Source: Nipponacmea schrenckii
Taxonomy: Eukaryota > Mollusca > Gastropoda > Lottiidae
Assembly: GCA_030562195.1 (NCBI GenBank)
Contig: JAUJPP010000003.1
Span: 40,492,602-40,556,601 of the forward strand
DNA length: 64,000 nucleotides
Direction of reading: 5' to 3'
In this document: positions 35,801-46,736 of the stretch, one piece after another
How the letters are laid out: every line of letters starts with the position of its first letter
Numbering within the stretch: position 1 is the first letter of the stretch
Made by a program: the position numbers and the translations under genes
Notes under the pieces: model-generated
Database searches by the model: none
What the model saw: the letters and a program-made list of their open reading frames with translations, nothing else
Told to the model about the DNA's origin: nothing

Positions 35801-38055
35801 AATTTTTACATCTCAGAGACAAACTTCTCCACCAAATTCTAAATTGCTATCCAATTTTGTCCCACAGCGCAAAAAAATAAATTAATTCGGAACCTGCTTT
35901 GGCTGGCAGTAGAACCTATATAATATATCATTCAGAAAATAGATGCAGCTTAACCATTTAAATTTAACAAATTGGAAAACATCCTTGAATAACAGGTTTT
36001 GAATTATCATACTAATTTGAGATCTTAAAACCAGTGCTCATCTAGAATATAATTTATTCACTACCTGATTGTTTAAAGATAAATGTCTTGAAATATGATA
36101 TGTATGAATCTCCTTGTCCACTTTCATTTTGGGCGTCCATTTTGTCAGTTCACCTATGTCACTACTTATTTCTAGGTGTTGACTTAAATTTTGTACACCA
36201 ACTTTCCAAACAATATGAAGGACCTATAAGTGACTATAAACCTTCAGATTTTAAATTTATACTTCATATAGTACTATAAAGTGAATATTCTAGATCAACT
36301 ATCTATTCTGGTAAAGAGTAATAGTGAAAGAAGAAAAAGAAAAGTTACCATGAAATTTTATCAGTAAGTTATATTAATATGTTTAAAACAATAAAAAAAA
36401 TCATAGAAATTCACAATCACCTTTTTCTTAATCAATTATTATATTCAGATTTAACTAGTAGCCTACTTACATTACTATTAGCACTATTTAAACTTTTAAA
36501 AATTGATAGGGAAAATGACACATAAAACTGTAAAGCTAAATAAGTCTATCAAATCAACCTAACTTTAATAAAATAATTAAAAATTCAAAAAAAAAAAAAA
36601 GGCTTAATAATGAGCCTTAAACAAACTTAAAATAGGTCCTCAGAGTAAAATTTCTATAAGCAATTGTGTTTTTATTTCTATGGGTTGTAACTACCTTGAA
36701 CTTTAATAAATCAACAACGTAATAATTACAACTAAAAAATTAAAAACTACATCACAGAATCAAAACATTAGACAAATTTGCAAGTATTGATCTAAGTCTA
36801 TAACATACCAAAAGCATATATTCATATTAATATGTCTAATATGATTGAAATACAAAAAGGGCCTTCTCGTGTATATTTTATTAAGGTATGTAACTTGACA
36901 TTATTAAGTGATCAAACAATTTATTGGACCACCAACTATTACCTCTACTATACTATATCTATTGGATTTCTTGACCATTATTTTAATATCAAGGCAGAAT
37001 GAAGAAATGCAAACAAATATCTAGAAATTTATATTAATAGGCATATTCAAGATATTATATTCATTTATATTGATATTCAAGCAAAAAGGGATTATGATGG
37101 TACAACCATTCAGGTAAGACAAGATTTGATGTAATCAATCAATGGAAACGCCTTAACCTAAATCACAACTAGGTTTAGTTATTGGAGAATACCCTTACTA
37201 ATGATTATATATGCTAAAGAAAAGTGAACAACTTATTAACTAATTATGAAAAAGCATGATAATAAGCCTGAAATGAAAACTTACGGCCAGGTGGGCCCTG
37301 TAAACGACCATAATGTTGTAACTGAATATCATCAGCGTCTGCCATTTTGTTCTATTTTTAACTTTCTACTCTATAGTAACCTGCCACATATTTTACAGCC
37401 TTCTATTTCCTATATCAATTTCAGTAGAAAGCAGTCTTGTTAAAACAACTTTTAGTCCAGTTTTCCCGAACCTCAATCTTCAAATACCAGCATTTTCAAT
37501 TTTACAATGAAGAACTGGTAAATATAGTGTTCACGCATGTGCAGGTGTCAACCCACACTGTAAGAGTTTATCTGATACGCTTCAACTGGTTTCTATTGAC
37601 AAACAGCTATAGGGCGTTTTACATTCTACAACCTAAACAAAACACACAAGAGAACATTGTGGTGTATACATTTATTAACTTATATTTGAGTATTGGTATT
37701 TTATTTTCAAACTGGTAGCTAGCCCCACAATGGGCCATTCTATCTTTATATAGCTATTTCTAAAGAATTATAGAAGTTATGCATGGAAATGTGTTTATAA
37801 TTTCATTGAGTAATAACTTTTCTGGTTTTAATTTCCATGGTTAAAGAAAGTGAAATAAAAGGATTATGAGGAAGAATCATGAAGTGTACTTAGTCAATGT
37901 AATATGAATCATCTATTTGAAATAAATTGACAGTTTTATGAAGTGCCACTGTGGATATAGACACTGGTTTCTAAAATCTTGAATATCCTCTTACCTGTTT
38001 CATCACTACCATTTAACATTTTCAACTTCACATCATCTTCTATTCTAGTTGCCAT
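20819..38055 (-). CDS. ANO7: ANO7-like anoctamin (TMEM16 family), complete
   Basis: TMEM16 membrane protein (calcium-dependent scramblase or chloride channel family), 924 aa as joined here. Exons from 5': 38055-37995 (first coding exon used here), 34888-34782, 33918-33907, 32475-32317, 32070-31975, 28890-28742, 28212-28038, 27567-27464, 27231-27097, 26692-26532, 26291-26209, 26034-25963, 25229-25152, 24889-24680, 24360-24212, 23810-23756, 22978-22878, 22675-22539, 22340-22135, 21840-21665, 21534-21429, 21061-20819. All joins keep phase. The dimerisation domain has [16 protein letters not shown]. The first membrane region follows [21 protein letters not shown] Cys-rich loop ([12 protein letters not shown]), [18 protein letters not shown] and [16 protein letters not shown] (TM8 acidic calcium ligands) are clear. 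HW...[23 protein letters not shown] and VNPITG favour ANO7 over ANO1-6. In TM6 the usual N-x-x-Y-E reads N-I-V-Y-G, losing one calcium ligand. Confidence 0.93.
23225..23545 (+). repeat. Degenerate dispersed GGGCGTAT-family repeat in an anoctamin intron
   Basis: CAAGGTCAATAACTCAAAAACC, GTGGACGGACAGACCAACAG and a right end CAGGCGTATAAAA identify it. Confidence 0.55.
25360..25860 (+). repeat. Degenerate dispersed GGGCGTAT-family repeat in an anoctamin intron
   Basis: Several partial units: GTCAAGGGCAATAATACTG, CCAAATTTCACTGC and GGATTGACAAATGGACAGC; the end GTGAATGTATAAAA is eroded. Confidence 0.5.
27740..27900 (+). repeat. Eroded dispersed GGGCGTAT-family repeat in an anoctamin intron
   Basis: TCAATGGCAATAAG at the left and CATGTGGGCATATAAAT at the right end are the recognisable parts. 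Confidence 0.45.
29505..29700 (+). repeat. Eroded dispersed GGGCGTAT-family repeat in an anoctamin intron
   Basis: ATCAAGGGCAATAACTCC near the left and CATCTGGGCCTATAAAT at the right end, in the intron between exons 28890-28742 and 32070-31975. Confidence 0.5.
31021..31068 (-). CDS. ANO7: Optional 48-nt in-frame exon of the anoctamin gene
   Basis: Acceptor TGTGTTTTAG, then 48 bases encoding [16 protein letters not shown], then donor GTATTTTA. It enters and leaves in phase 0, so it can be included or skipped between exons 32070-31975 and 28890-28742 without changing frame. Whether it is constitutive or alternative cannot be told from sequence. Confidence 0.55.
31364..31393 (-). CDS. ANO7: Optional 30-nt in-frame exon of the anoctamin gene
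   Basis: Acceptor ACTAGTACTACAG, then 30 bases encoding [10 protein letters not shown], then donor GTTAGAG. Both borders are phase 0. The pyrimidine tract is weak, so this is less certain than the 48-nt exon. Confidence 0.4.
33907..33918 (-). CDS. ANO7: 12-nt microexon of the anoctamin gene
   Basis: GGTGAAATAGAA (GEIE) lies between a strong acceptor TTTCCTTTGTTTAG and a consensus donor GTAAGT. It is phase 0 on both sides, between exons 34888-34782 and 32475-32317. Skipping it leaves the frame intact, so it is a plausible alternative microexon. Confidence 0.6.
34170..34560 (+). repeat. Dispersed GGGCGTAT-family repeat, two to three units, in an anoctamin intron
   Basis: GTCAAGGGCAATTACTCAAAA, CCAAATTTCATTCAAATC and GACAGATGGACAGACAGACAG occur in order, with units ~170 bp apart. 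The right end is eroded. Confidence 0.6.
36065..36140 (-). CDS. ANO7: Alternative first coding exon C of the anoctamin gene
   Basis: ATG at 36140 opens a 76-nt segment ([15 protein letters not shown]...) ending at a GTAGTG donor in phase 1. It can splice to the 34888-34782 exon, which requires phase 1, giving a 929-aa form. Its own transcription start would be needed. Confidence 0.6.
37285..37345 (-). CDS. ANO7: Alternative first coding exon B of the anoctamin gene
   Basis: ATG at 37345 opens 61 nt ([20 protein letters not shown]) ending at a GTAAGT donor in phase 1, the same phase and length as exon A (38055-37995). It would splice to 34888-34782. Confidence 0.65.
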
Positions 38056-38070
38056 GGCAAACACTTATAA

Positions 38071-39653
38071 CTATAATAAAATATAAAGTATTTGTTCACA
38101 ATAAATCAGCTGAATTAGTTTTAATCTAGATAACAGAATAAAATCTGCCGTGGCAGTGGCATTGGTCTTGACTCTGTTTTCAGTATTTTTTGGGGAAGCA
38201 AACATTGTACTTAAAATTCTAGCATCAAAGTTTCCCAAATCAATAGTTCAGCTGGTGCAAAAGATTTATTTCTAAATTCCTCACAGAATAAAATGGTGAA
38301 CTATCCTGTTTAGTATAATAATATTTTGCATTTGCTTTTGGCCTTGCAAAGGTACCATAACATTTGAAATGGATGTGATTATTGGCACATTTAGAACTAG
38401 ACATAAGAATTTTTAGAATTACTAATTTCAAGCCTATTTACCGTGACAAAATACCAATTTGGAATGAATTTTGGAATCTTTCATCTTTATCTAAACTGGA
38501 TTTTTTAAGTCATTTCTCCTTGTAAGTATACTCATATGTTCATAATCAGACAACTGTAGGCATTAAAAAATATCTAATGGCAATGTGAAGGGAATTTTTC
38601 CTCAATTGCACACTGAAAGACATTGACCATCTTCAATAGCCTAATAAGAAACAAAAAAGTAGCGAGCAAAACTCTTTTTAAATTTCTTTTTAAAATAATT
38701 TCATAGGGTGTCAAATGTTGGTACACAAATGATAGTTGTAATGGTCTATTCTAGAGTTAATTAAATATGAACAATAGCAAGGAGGTAGCATGTCCCAGTC
38801 TGACTGAACACAACTAAAACAAAAATAGCAGCTTAATCAACTTTAATTATTAAATTACAGTCAATTTCTACTTTTATATGTCTACCCTCCAACACAATAA
38901 ATTTAATCAATTGTCACACATTATTCAGTTAAAGAGACTTTTATTACGGTACCACCTTTTGAAATTGATGTTTAAACATATACATAGAGTCAGAAGGTGC
39001 AATACAAAATAAAAATGTGTGCAGAGTAGGCCAATATATTATGGAACTGGTTTCTCTAGTTTCAGTGACTATCATTCATATCTTAGTATTTGAAATTAGA
39101 TTATAATTTCATTATTATTTTCTTTTCTGTTATTTTAGTCCACATTGTTAGCTAAATAGTTTTCTACTAAAGGGAATCACTAAAGGCTGGTACCGATGAT
39201 ATTATTTTTGTTTACTCAAGTGCTGAAGTGCCTAATGTGAAACTGTTTCTAGATAAAATAAGGATTGTAGGATAGAAAAACTCAATATTGCTCTATCTAC
39301 CTAATCAACAACCCAAAAAGTTTTTTTGATTAGTTAAATATACTAGATCTAGATCTACCTTGAATGGCTCTTTAGCAAAAAAGAACACTGCTAACCATTT
39401 TTTATTGAGTAAACTTAAGGCTCCCTACTTGAATTCATAAAATTACATGCTTGAAGATAATACAATTAAAAATGACCAACATATTAATTACATTAAAAAT
39501 ACACTTTGTAACATTTAGAAGGTCGAACAATAAAAAAGGTAATTTATTACTCTTGCTTGGGTCCCTGGACTAGAAAATACCAATAGAAATATTGATGCTG
39601 TCAATCCACCGAATAAATACATAGGTCATGAATTAAATTATCTTATAAAATAC
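38071..39653. other. Intron between the untranslated first exon and coding exon A
   Basis: AT-rich sequence with no recognised coding exon. The minus-strand frame at 38240-38431 has no splice support. Confidence 0.4.
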
Positions 39654-39770
39654 CTGTATTTTCTTTCACATGAAGCGAGGAGCATTGAGGATAATTTCCA
39701 TCCACAAATTCTCGAAAAAAGGGATTGTTGCAGATGTTGGCTTTTTTCCCAAAGTTCACCTACAAACCGG
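39654..39770 (-). other. ANO7: Probable 5' untranslated exon of the anoctamin gene
   Basis: The minus strand ends GTGAAAGAAAATACAG at a GTATTTT donor. Coding exon A has an acceptor (TTTTATTATAG) just upstream of its ATG, at 38070. The pair would form a 5' leader. The upstream limit is a guess, near a CCGGTTTG-type sequence. Confidence 0.45.
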
Positions 39771-40239
39771 AAAGGGAATTACTGGTACCGAATGAGATTT
39801 GTCTCCCTTTAAGACTGCTGAAAAAATGTATTCGATTTAATGTTCTGTTTTATTCTGGAACTACGATTTTTATACGATAGGGGTGACAAAAATCGAAGGC
39901 CTATAGGCTCTGGTTAGCCCTGAAAATATGAAATTGAAACACGTTAGAATTTAATATTAATTAGCTTTAACGGTGTTACTGATCTGCTTTAAATATATGC
40001 TTAAAATAAAATAAGTTTTCCTACAAACCACACTGATTTCATAATTATTCCCCTTTGACCATGGAAGTAATAATAATAAAAATCTATTTTATACTTGTTC
40101 TTCGGTCTGTTATTAACTGCTCGGACTTTTTGACCACCTTATGAAATTTTGAAAAGATTTCCAAATTGAAGTTATGTAAAAAAATTAATTAAAATTATTT
40201 TCCTTTTTGCGCATGTAGATCTAGTTATTGATGATAACC

Positions 40240-41535
40240 TTAAAATTGTAGATAGATTGGTCTGATAGAGTTTTGTAAAAGAACTTCGTCAGGATTCCAT
40301 TTGAATTTGGTATCAATGTTTTTCCAAGGTTTATGGTTGGTCTTGAATTGGTTAAGTGAAGTTGAGTTTATAACGTAGTTAGGGAGGGAGTTCCAATCGT
40401 TTTGAAAAATAGTTTCTATCTATTTCTAAATCTTTTTTGCACTGTGGTTTGAAGATTGTTTCAGCTGTTTTGTCTATTCCGTGGATAATTCTGTAAACTT
40501 GGATAATATCGTTTCTTTTTCTTCGATACTCTTATGTTGGTAGGCCTAGATGTTTCAGTCGTCCAGGGAATGGTAGTTGTTTTATTGTTGGGACTATCGT
40601 TGTTGACCTTCTTTGAACGTTTTCTATAAGTTGGATATCTTGTGGATGTGGATGCCAAACTGCAACTGCATATGTCCGATAAGTGTCTTGTATAATGAAA
40701 GGAAGGTTCTTCTCAGCAGTCCTATCATGCGGTTTGATTTTTTTTCTCTGCTTTTATATATTATGTTGGTCAAATTTGAGGTTGTTCTAGTATGTAACTC
40801 GAAGGTCTTTTTCTGCATTTATTGTGTGATTTATGTGACTGTCCCATCGGGTTCTGAAAAAAAGTATTGTTGGTGTTGGTTGTTGTGACCAAAGTGAACA
40901 GATTTACATTTTTCTTTTTTGAAGTTCATTTACCAAATCTCAGTCCAATTTACCAGGTTGTTCTTGTCTGATTGAATCTTTTGTGTGTTTGAGTTGTTGT
41001 AACAAGGTCCGTATAGCTCTTGTCATCTGCAAATAGCTTAATTACTGATTGTACTGCTTCTGGAATGTCGTTAATATATATGAGGAACAGAACAGGTCCT
41101 AAGACACTACCTCGGGGGACCACTCTGTACGCTTGTCCATGGTAAATAGGTAGAGTTGAGGGTAACTCTCTCTTTTTCGCCCACTTAAAAACGTTTCAAT
41201 TCACTTTAATATTTGTCCTTCAATGCCTAGTGCTTCTATTTTTACTAGTAGACGTTGGTGAGGACATTTATCAAATGCTTTTTTTTTTTTTGCTTTTTTT
41301 TTTAATAAAACTTATTTATTAGATACACAAACAATACAGTAAAATGTACAATACATCTAATACAAGAATATAATATAATTTTAGTATACAATAAATGATC
41401 GATAAAATGCTTTTTGAAATCAAAATAAACCATGTCAATAGGAATATTTTCATCATTGGAATTAGTCAGTAAGACTAATACTTCTAGCAGTTGTAAACCT
41501 TTTCAGCGCCATGTCTAAACCCATATTGTTCATTG
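40240..41535 (-). mobile_element. Degenerate LINE copy, minus strand (reverse transcriptase part)
   Basis: Reading minus from 41535: [46 protein letters not shown] and [12 protein letters not shown]. This is an ordered non-LTR reverse transcriptase with its FADD catalytic motif, then the C-terminal LPTLEYRRKRNDIIQVYRI. Several stops and frameshifts occur. It is CR1/Jockey-like by eye. A small retroinsertion splits it at 41281-41403. Confidence 0.8.
41281..41403 (-). mobile_element. Small retroinsertion with poly(A) tail inside the LINE
   Basis: The insert, read minus, ends with AATAAATAAG and two A-runs (T-runs at 41281-41302 on the plus strand). It is flanked by direct repeats AAATGCTTTT at about 41273 and 41405, a target-site duplication. 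Removing it restores the LINE frame YFDFKKAFD. It is probably a 3' untranslated piece of a cellular mRNA or a short SINE. Confidence 0.65.
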
Positions 41536-44300
41536 TTTTAACCCCCTCACCAAAAATATGAATAAAGAAGTACATGTACCAGTTACCAAAGATGTACACA
41601 TTTGTATAGTAATGTAGATAGTTTACTCAACGAAAGAAAAGAATTGGACCTAGTAATTGCAGAAAAATCTCCAAGCATCATAGCCATTACAATAATTCTA
41701 CCAAAATATAATGTTGGAGATCTAGAAGAAATCGAATTCCATATCAACGATTTTGATCTATACTACAATGGATAATGAGACAAACTCTGTAAAGTGGGCA
41801 TGCACGGTTTGCAACAAAAACTTTCCTCAACTTTGTGCAATAACAAACAGCCTACGTCAAATTGACCAAGACAACAAAGTTAGAAGAAAAGATAGATAGG
41901 ATCGAAAAAAAAACTTGTCAACACTGATTGAAAAGGAAATAAAGAAAGTAAAGGAAGGGGTAAAAACGGCATACAAAATGACATTAACTCTTAAATCTCC
42001 AGTATTGTTCACAAGAATTGTAAGAGAACAAAGGAGAAGGGAAAATAACATCATGGTTTTCAACATCCCAGAACCAACAGCCGACGATCCCGAAAGAAGG
42101 AAAACCCATGATATAGAAAAGCTCCAGCAGTTTTTCATATTCCTTGGCATTAAAAATGTTTGTATAAGAACAACAATAATAGTAGGAAATCCATCATCAG
42201 CCCACATCAGTAGACCAACTAAAGTAATTCTGGATAAAATGAAAATTCTGAAGGGTCACAGACAGTTTACAGTTTCGAGGGATTATACACCCAAACAGCG
42301 TGTTGAATACAACCTTCTCAAGAATGAGAAGGCAAAAAAGGCAAGCACTATAAGGAGAGAATGTCATGATTAAAGGCAGAAAGGTCGTCTTAATGCAAGC
42401 CCAACATACTCCCAACAACATACCTGCTCTTAACGTCAAACCTCATCCGCCCTTATTACCAACTACACTATCAATCCAACACATGAAAACGGCATGTCTA
42501 GTCAGCCATCAAATAACCACAACAAGCACGCCCTTGTCAAGAAGAGACCTCCCAAACAATAACAGAGACAGAAGAAGGCTGATTTCATATACTGGAAACG
42601 ATACCATAGTCAATGAATCCTTGAATGCTGAAGAAGAGACCATGGTATACAGTTTGTGCAGCATATAGAGTATTGATCAAGCATAGAACATTAGTTTTAC
42701 CCATCAAGCAATTGCACCTAAAAGCACAAACAACAAAGACCTCAAAATTGTATATAGTAATGTAGATAGTTTCCTAAATAAACGACTGGAATTAAAACTT
42801 ATAATTGATGAAACTGATGCTGATATCATTGCATTAACTGAATTTCTCACCATGCAAAACAATGGTGAATTAATTGAAGCTGAATTTGAAATTGAAAATT
42901 ACAGTATGTTCTACAACAGATTTACATATGACAGCGGAGTCCAATTGTATATTAAAGAAGTTTTTAGAGCAGACAAGATAGAAGATTTTGAAATGTATGA
43001 CTTTGACGAAATGGTTTGGTACAGGTTACAAACCGACAAGAACGACCTCTGATAATTGGATGTCTTTATAGAAATTGAGTATTTTGATTACTGAGGAATG
43101 TAACCGCCATAACAATCTGCTAATCATGGGAGATTTTAACCTCATGAACATTGACTGGTGAGATGAATCAACCCCTTGTCAACCTAACTCTACAACCTTC
43201 AAATTTCTTTCATGTATTCAAGATAACTTCCTTCATCAGCACATCTCTTGACGTACTACACACAGAAAAATAAAGAAGACAATGAAACAGACTTTTTAAG
43301 TGAGTCATGCGTAAAGTAAAAATAGCACAAACTACGAAGATTATAGGATTGCACAAAACAGAGCCTCTTCACTTCATTTGAAAGCACATTTAATTTTTAA
43401 AAAAGTACAGGCATCAAAGTTTTTTTTCAAAGCAAAAAGTGTACTGCACACTATAGACCCATAAGCCTCACCAGTTTCATTGTTAAAACCCTCGAATCAA
43501 TAGTTAAGGACAAAATTATGGACTATCTTCAAGTTAATAACATACTTTGTGACGAACAATATAATTTCAGAAAGGGACGATCCAACTTTTAGAATTCCTC
43601 CACTACAATCGAAGCGAATCGATCTACCGAATCAAATGACAATCAACACCCCATAGATGCAATATATTTAGACTTTTGTAAGGCTTTCGACAATTGCCCC
43701 TCATCAAACTGCAGAAGATTAAAATATTAGGTCAATTTCTAAAATGGATACAAAATTTTTTGACCGATTGTAAACAGCGAGTTGTCCTCAACAATATGGT
43801 ATATCCATGGACAAAGGTGATGAGTGGGGTTCCACAAGGAAGCGTCCAAGGCTCAATCGTATTCACTATCTTCATTAACGATATCTCTAATGCTGTGGAA
43901 TCTTTGGTCAAGCTGTTCGCCGACGTCACTAAACTATACGGTCCATGCCAAACAGAGGGTGACAGAAACAAGCTGCAAACAGATTTAAACAAGTTGACAG
44001 ATTGGACAGAAACATGGCAAATCAACAACTCTGACAAGTGTAAATCAGTCCACTTTGGACCAGGCAGCAATACTTTATGAGGTCCAAAACTACAGGTACA
44101 CCAATTCCACTTAAACAAGTAAACAGCGAAATAGATCTTGGCATAGATGACAGTTTAAAGTTCAGCAAACATGTCTCTGAATGTTTAATGAAATCCAACA
44201 GAATAGTAGGATTGATAAGAACATTCATCAACCTGGATAACGATATATTTATGTCCCTTTACAAGTGCCTTGCCAGACCTCACTTGTAATACGCATATAC
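41536..44300 (+). mobile_element. Degenerate LINE copy, plus strand (ORF1, endonuclease, reverse transcriptase)
   Basis: The order is ORF1 at 41768-42373, then endonuclease-like VYSNVDSFLNKRLELK...DADIIALTE from about 42745, then reverse transcriptase from about 43420 (YRPISLTSF, LDFCKAFDNCP, SGVPQGSVQGSIVFTIFINDIS) to 44290. ORF1 has an N-terminal zinc-finger-like WACTVCNKNFPQLC and the LINE-typical NNIMVFNIPEP. The catalytic FADD reads FADV, so this copy is dead. An extra endonuclease start (LYSNVDSLLNERKELDLVI) at about 41601 precedes ORF1, a rearrangement or nested copy. Confidence 0.8.
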
Positions 44301-46736
44301 AGTATGAAGCCCAATGTTAAAGATAGTGGTAAATGTTACCACCATCATCATAAAGATAAACCGGAGGCCACAATCTAAAACTACAGAAGACATACACTCG
44401 ACTCGAAATTAAAAAAACTTGTCAAGCAGATGAAAAAATTGAATTACAGTAATCTCTATTGGAGTAAACAAAGGCATTAAGTAGCATCTTACCTGTATCC
44501 ATATTGATGTGAAAAGGCAACTTTCCAATGTTGTATAGATGAAAATTTTCTTTTTTACACTTGAGATTGATATGATTATCTAAGTCAAATTTGCAGTCAA
44601 ACAATACGTCGGGATTTCTGGCAGCAGAAGTTGGGGTTACATTAAAATCGCAGATTTAACAGACTTAAAGTCAACAAACTGAAGATGTGTATCACTTCAG
44701 TTTTGTCATCGCCTAGTTTTTAAAAAATTACCTTCCATCCATCGTCTTATGTAAAAATGCAATTCTCAATCTGAATCTTAGCATCATGGAACACAGAAAA
44801 ATACAAAATAAGAGACCGTGGGCAACATGAACAACTATTTCCAGCATTATCCTTCCAGATATCAATTGTCAAAGCTAGATCGAAAAGTATATGTGATGAA
44901 TATCTATTCAATAAAGAGTTTCGCCGCTTTATCATTTGATCCAACATGGTCAACAAGCAAATCAATCAACTCCACGTGATTCAGATCCTACCAACAATTA
45001 CCTTGTTGTCGTATCAGCTTACTTTTAAAACTGACATAAACACCCATCAACCAACCTATATAGCCTACATAAAATTAGAAATTGATTTTATCTCTCAAAG
45101 ACAACACCGAAACAGAAAAACAGGATTCTAATCTTGTTCTTGAAATTGATTATAAAAGTAGGCTATATGGGCTGGCTGGGAGCGTGGCCACTTTGGCCAT
45201 GGTACGGCTATACGTGAAAGCAGCTTTTTAACTCTTACTCGAATGGACTAAACATAGCTCTGATCTATGACTTAGCTTTGTCAACGAAATCTTGTACCAC
45301 TTGCTTTCAACAGAGAGCGTACCAAGAAAATGAACTTGGACGTATATTTGCAATATTTTTCTGTAAAATACACGAGGCCACGTTTAAAAACAAACTGGCA
45401 TTAAATATTATATTTTCAAGAAAAACCGTGCGGTTTAAGATAAATAAAATTGCCGCACTATTTATATAAAAAAAAATTGGGCGATTATTATGCCTATTTG
45501 TATAAAATCTCAGGTAAGGGTCCGCGGAGACAAAAGTCTACCAGCCACGTTTTCGTATTGTAAAATTTGAACCAAATGCATTTGGAAAGAAATATAAAAG
45601 TCAAAACTAAAATTATTTTATTATTTTTTCGAAAATGAAATTGAAAAATAATATTTCCTGTTGCTGGAGATAATACATGGAATACCAAAAGACTCGAGAA
45701 GATGTTTCATATAATTAAAGACAATCATAAATGTCCCATGGAGATATTATTACCACAATGAAATGCCCATAGAAAAAGAATACTTCTATGGCTGTCACTG
45801 CGACTCATTAAGTTATCCCGAGTTAAATAGATACAAACTAGTATTATTATATATTATATAAACTTAAATTCATGAAAATAGGAGAACCCATCTTTAGTCT
45901 TGAAAATCTGTAGGCTGAAATAGAAAGACATGTTTGGGAGAGGGCCTTCTAAGTTATGGATGTTAAAGAGAGCGGGTGCCAATCCTTTTGATGAAACCTC
46001 CTCGATAGGGTAAATTATCTTAATACCCTTGAACTGAAAATTGGGAATCTTACATACTTCTTCTCACATCTGGAGGAAAGAAGGCTTCGTCTGCTTTTAA
46101 TGTTTTTCTCAAACGAAAAGAGAAATAGCGTATTAAAGGCCATAGTTCGCCATTTCCAAGTTTGATTTGGGTCCTAAACATTACTTAAAGGGATGCTGCA
46201 TCTTAACAGGAACATAAAATTTTAGTGCTCAAGAATGGTCAATATGAATATATTTTCATCAGTGAACTTCTGGTGTCATAAAGTAAGATAATCTCTTAAA
46301 ATCTGAAAAACTCACAAGACTAAGTAATGTTTGAAAAACGCTGAATCAATTTTTTTAAAGCGTTTTTCATAATCATTACATCTTTATGGATAATTACCTA
46401 GTTTCTGGGATATTTATTTATCTTTTTATGTCATTTATGGCAGCAGGTATATTTACTGATGAATAGACCTCTTATTGGCCAAGTAATCCCTTCAAGTATA
46501 AGTCTTTTCTAGATGAAAACACAGTCGGTATTTTACCTTTCAAACACGGATAATTCTTCTTTAAAAACAATTTCAAAGATGTCGATAGCAAAAAACAATA
46601 ATCATAACTTGCTCATCGATCCTTAAGAAATATAATGACTTTAAAAAACCGGTTTAAGGCAAGAAAGAAGATACAGCTATAAAACAAATTTAAAACTGGA
46701 GGCAACTGTCAAATATTTTAAATAAAAAACTGAACG
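44301..46736. other. Intergenic region, no gene recognised
   Basis: Reading frames here are short and show no splice-supported or family-like signal. The sequence AAAGGGATGCTGCATCTTAAC near 46190 resembles a dispersed repeat, but only one copy is in the window. Confidence 0.4.

Noticed and set aside
35320..35900. Possible transposon fragment around GGGTTCGAAATAAGCGGC
   Set aside because: No inverted ends, no coherent reading frame and no second copy in the window.
44422..44604. 60-codon minus-strand frame after the LINE
   Set aside because: No similarity recognised and no support from splice sites or start context.
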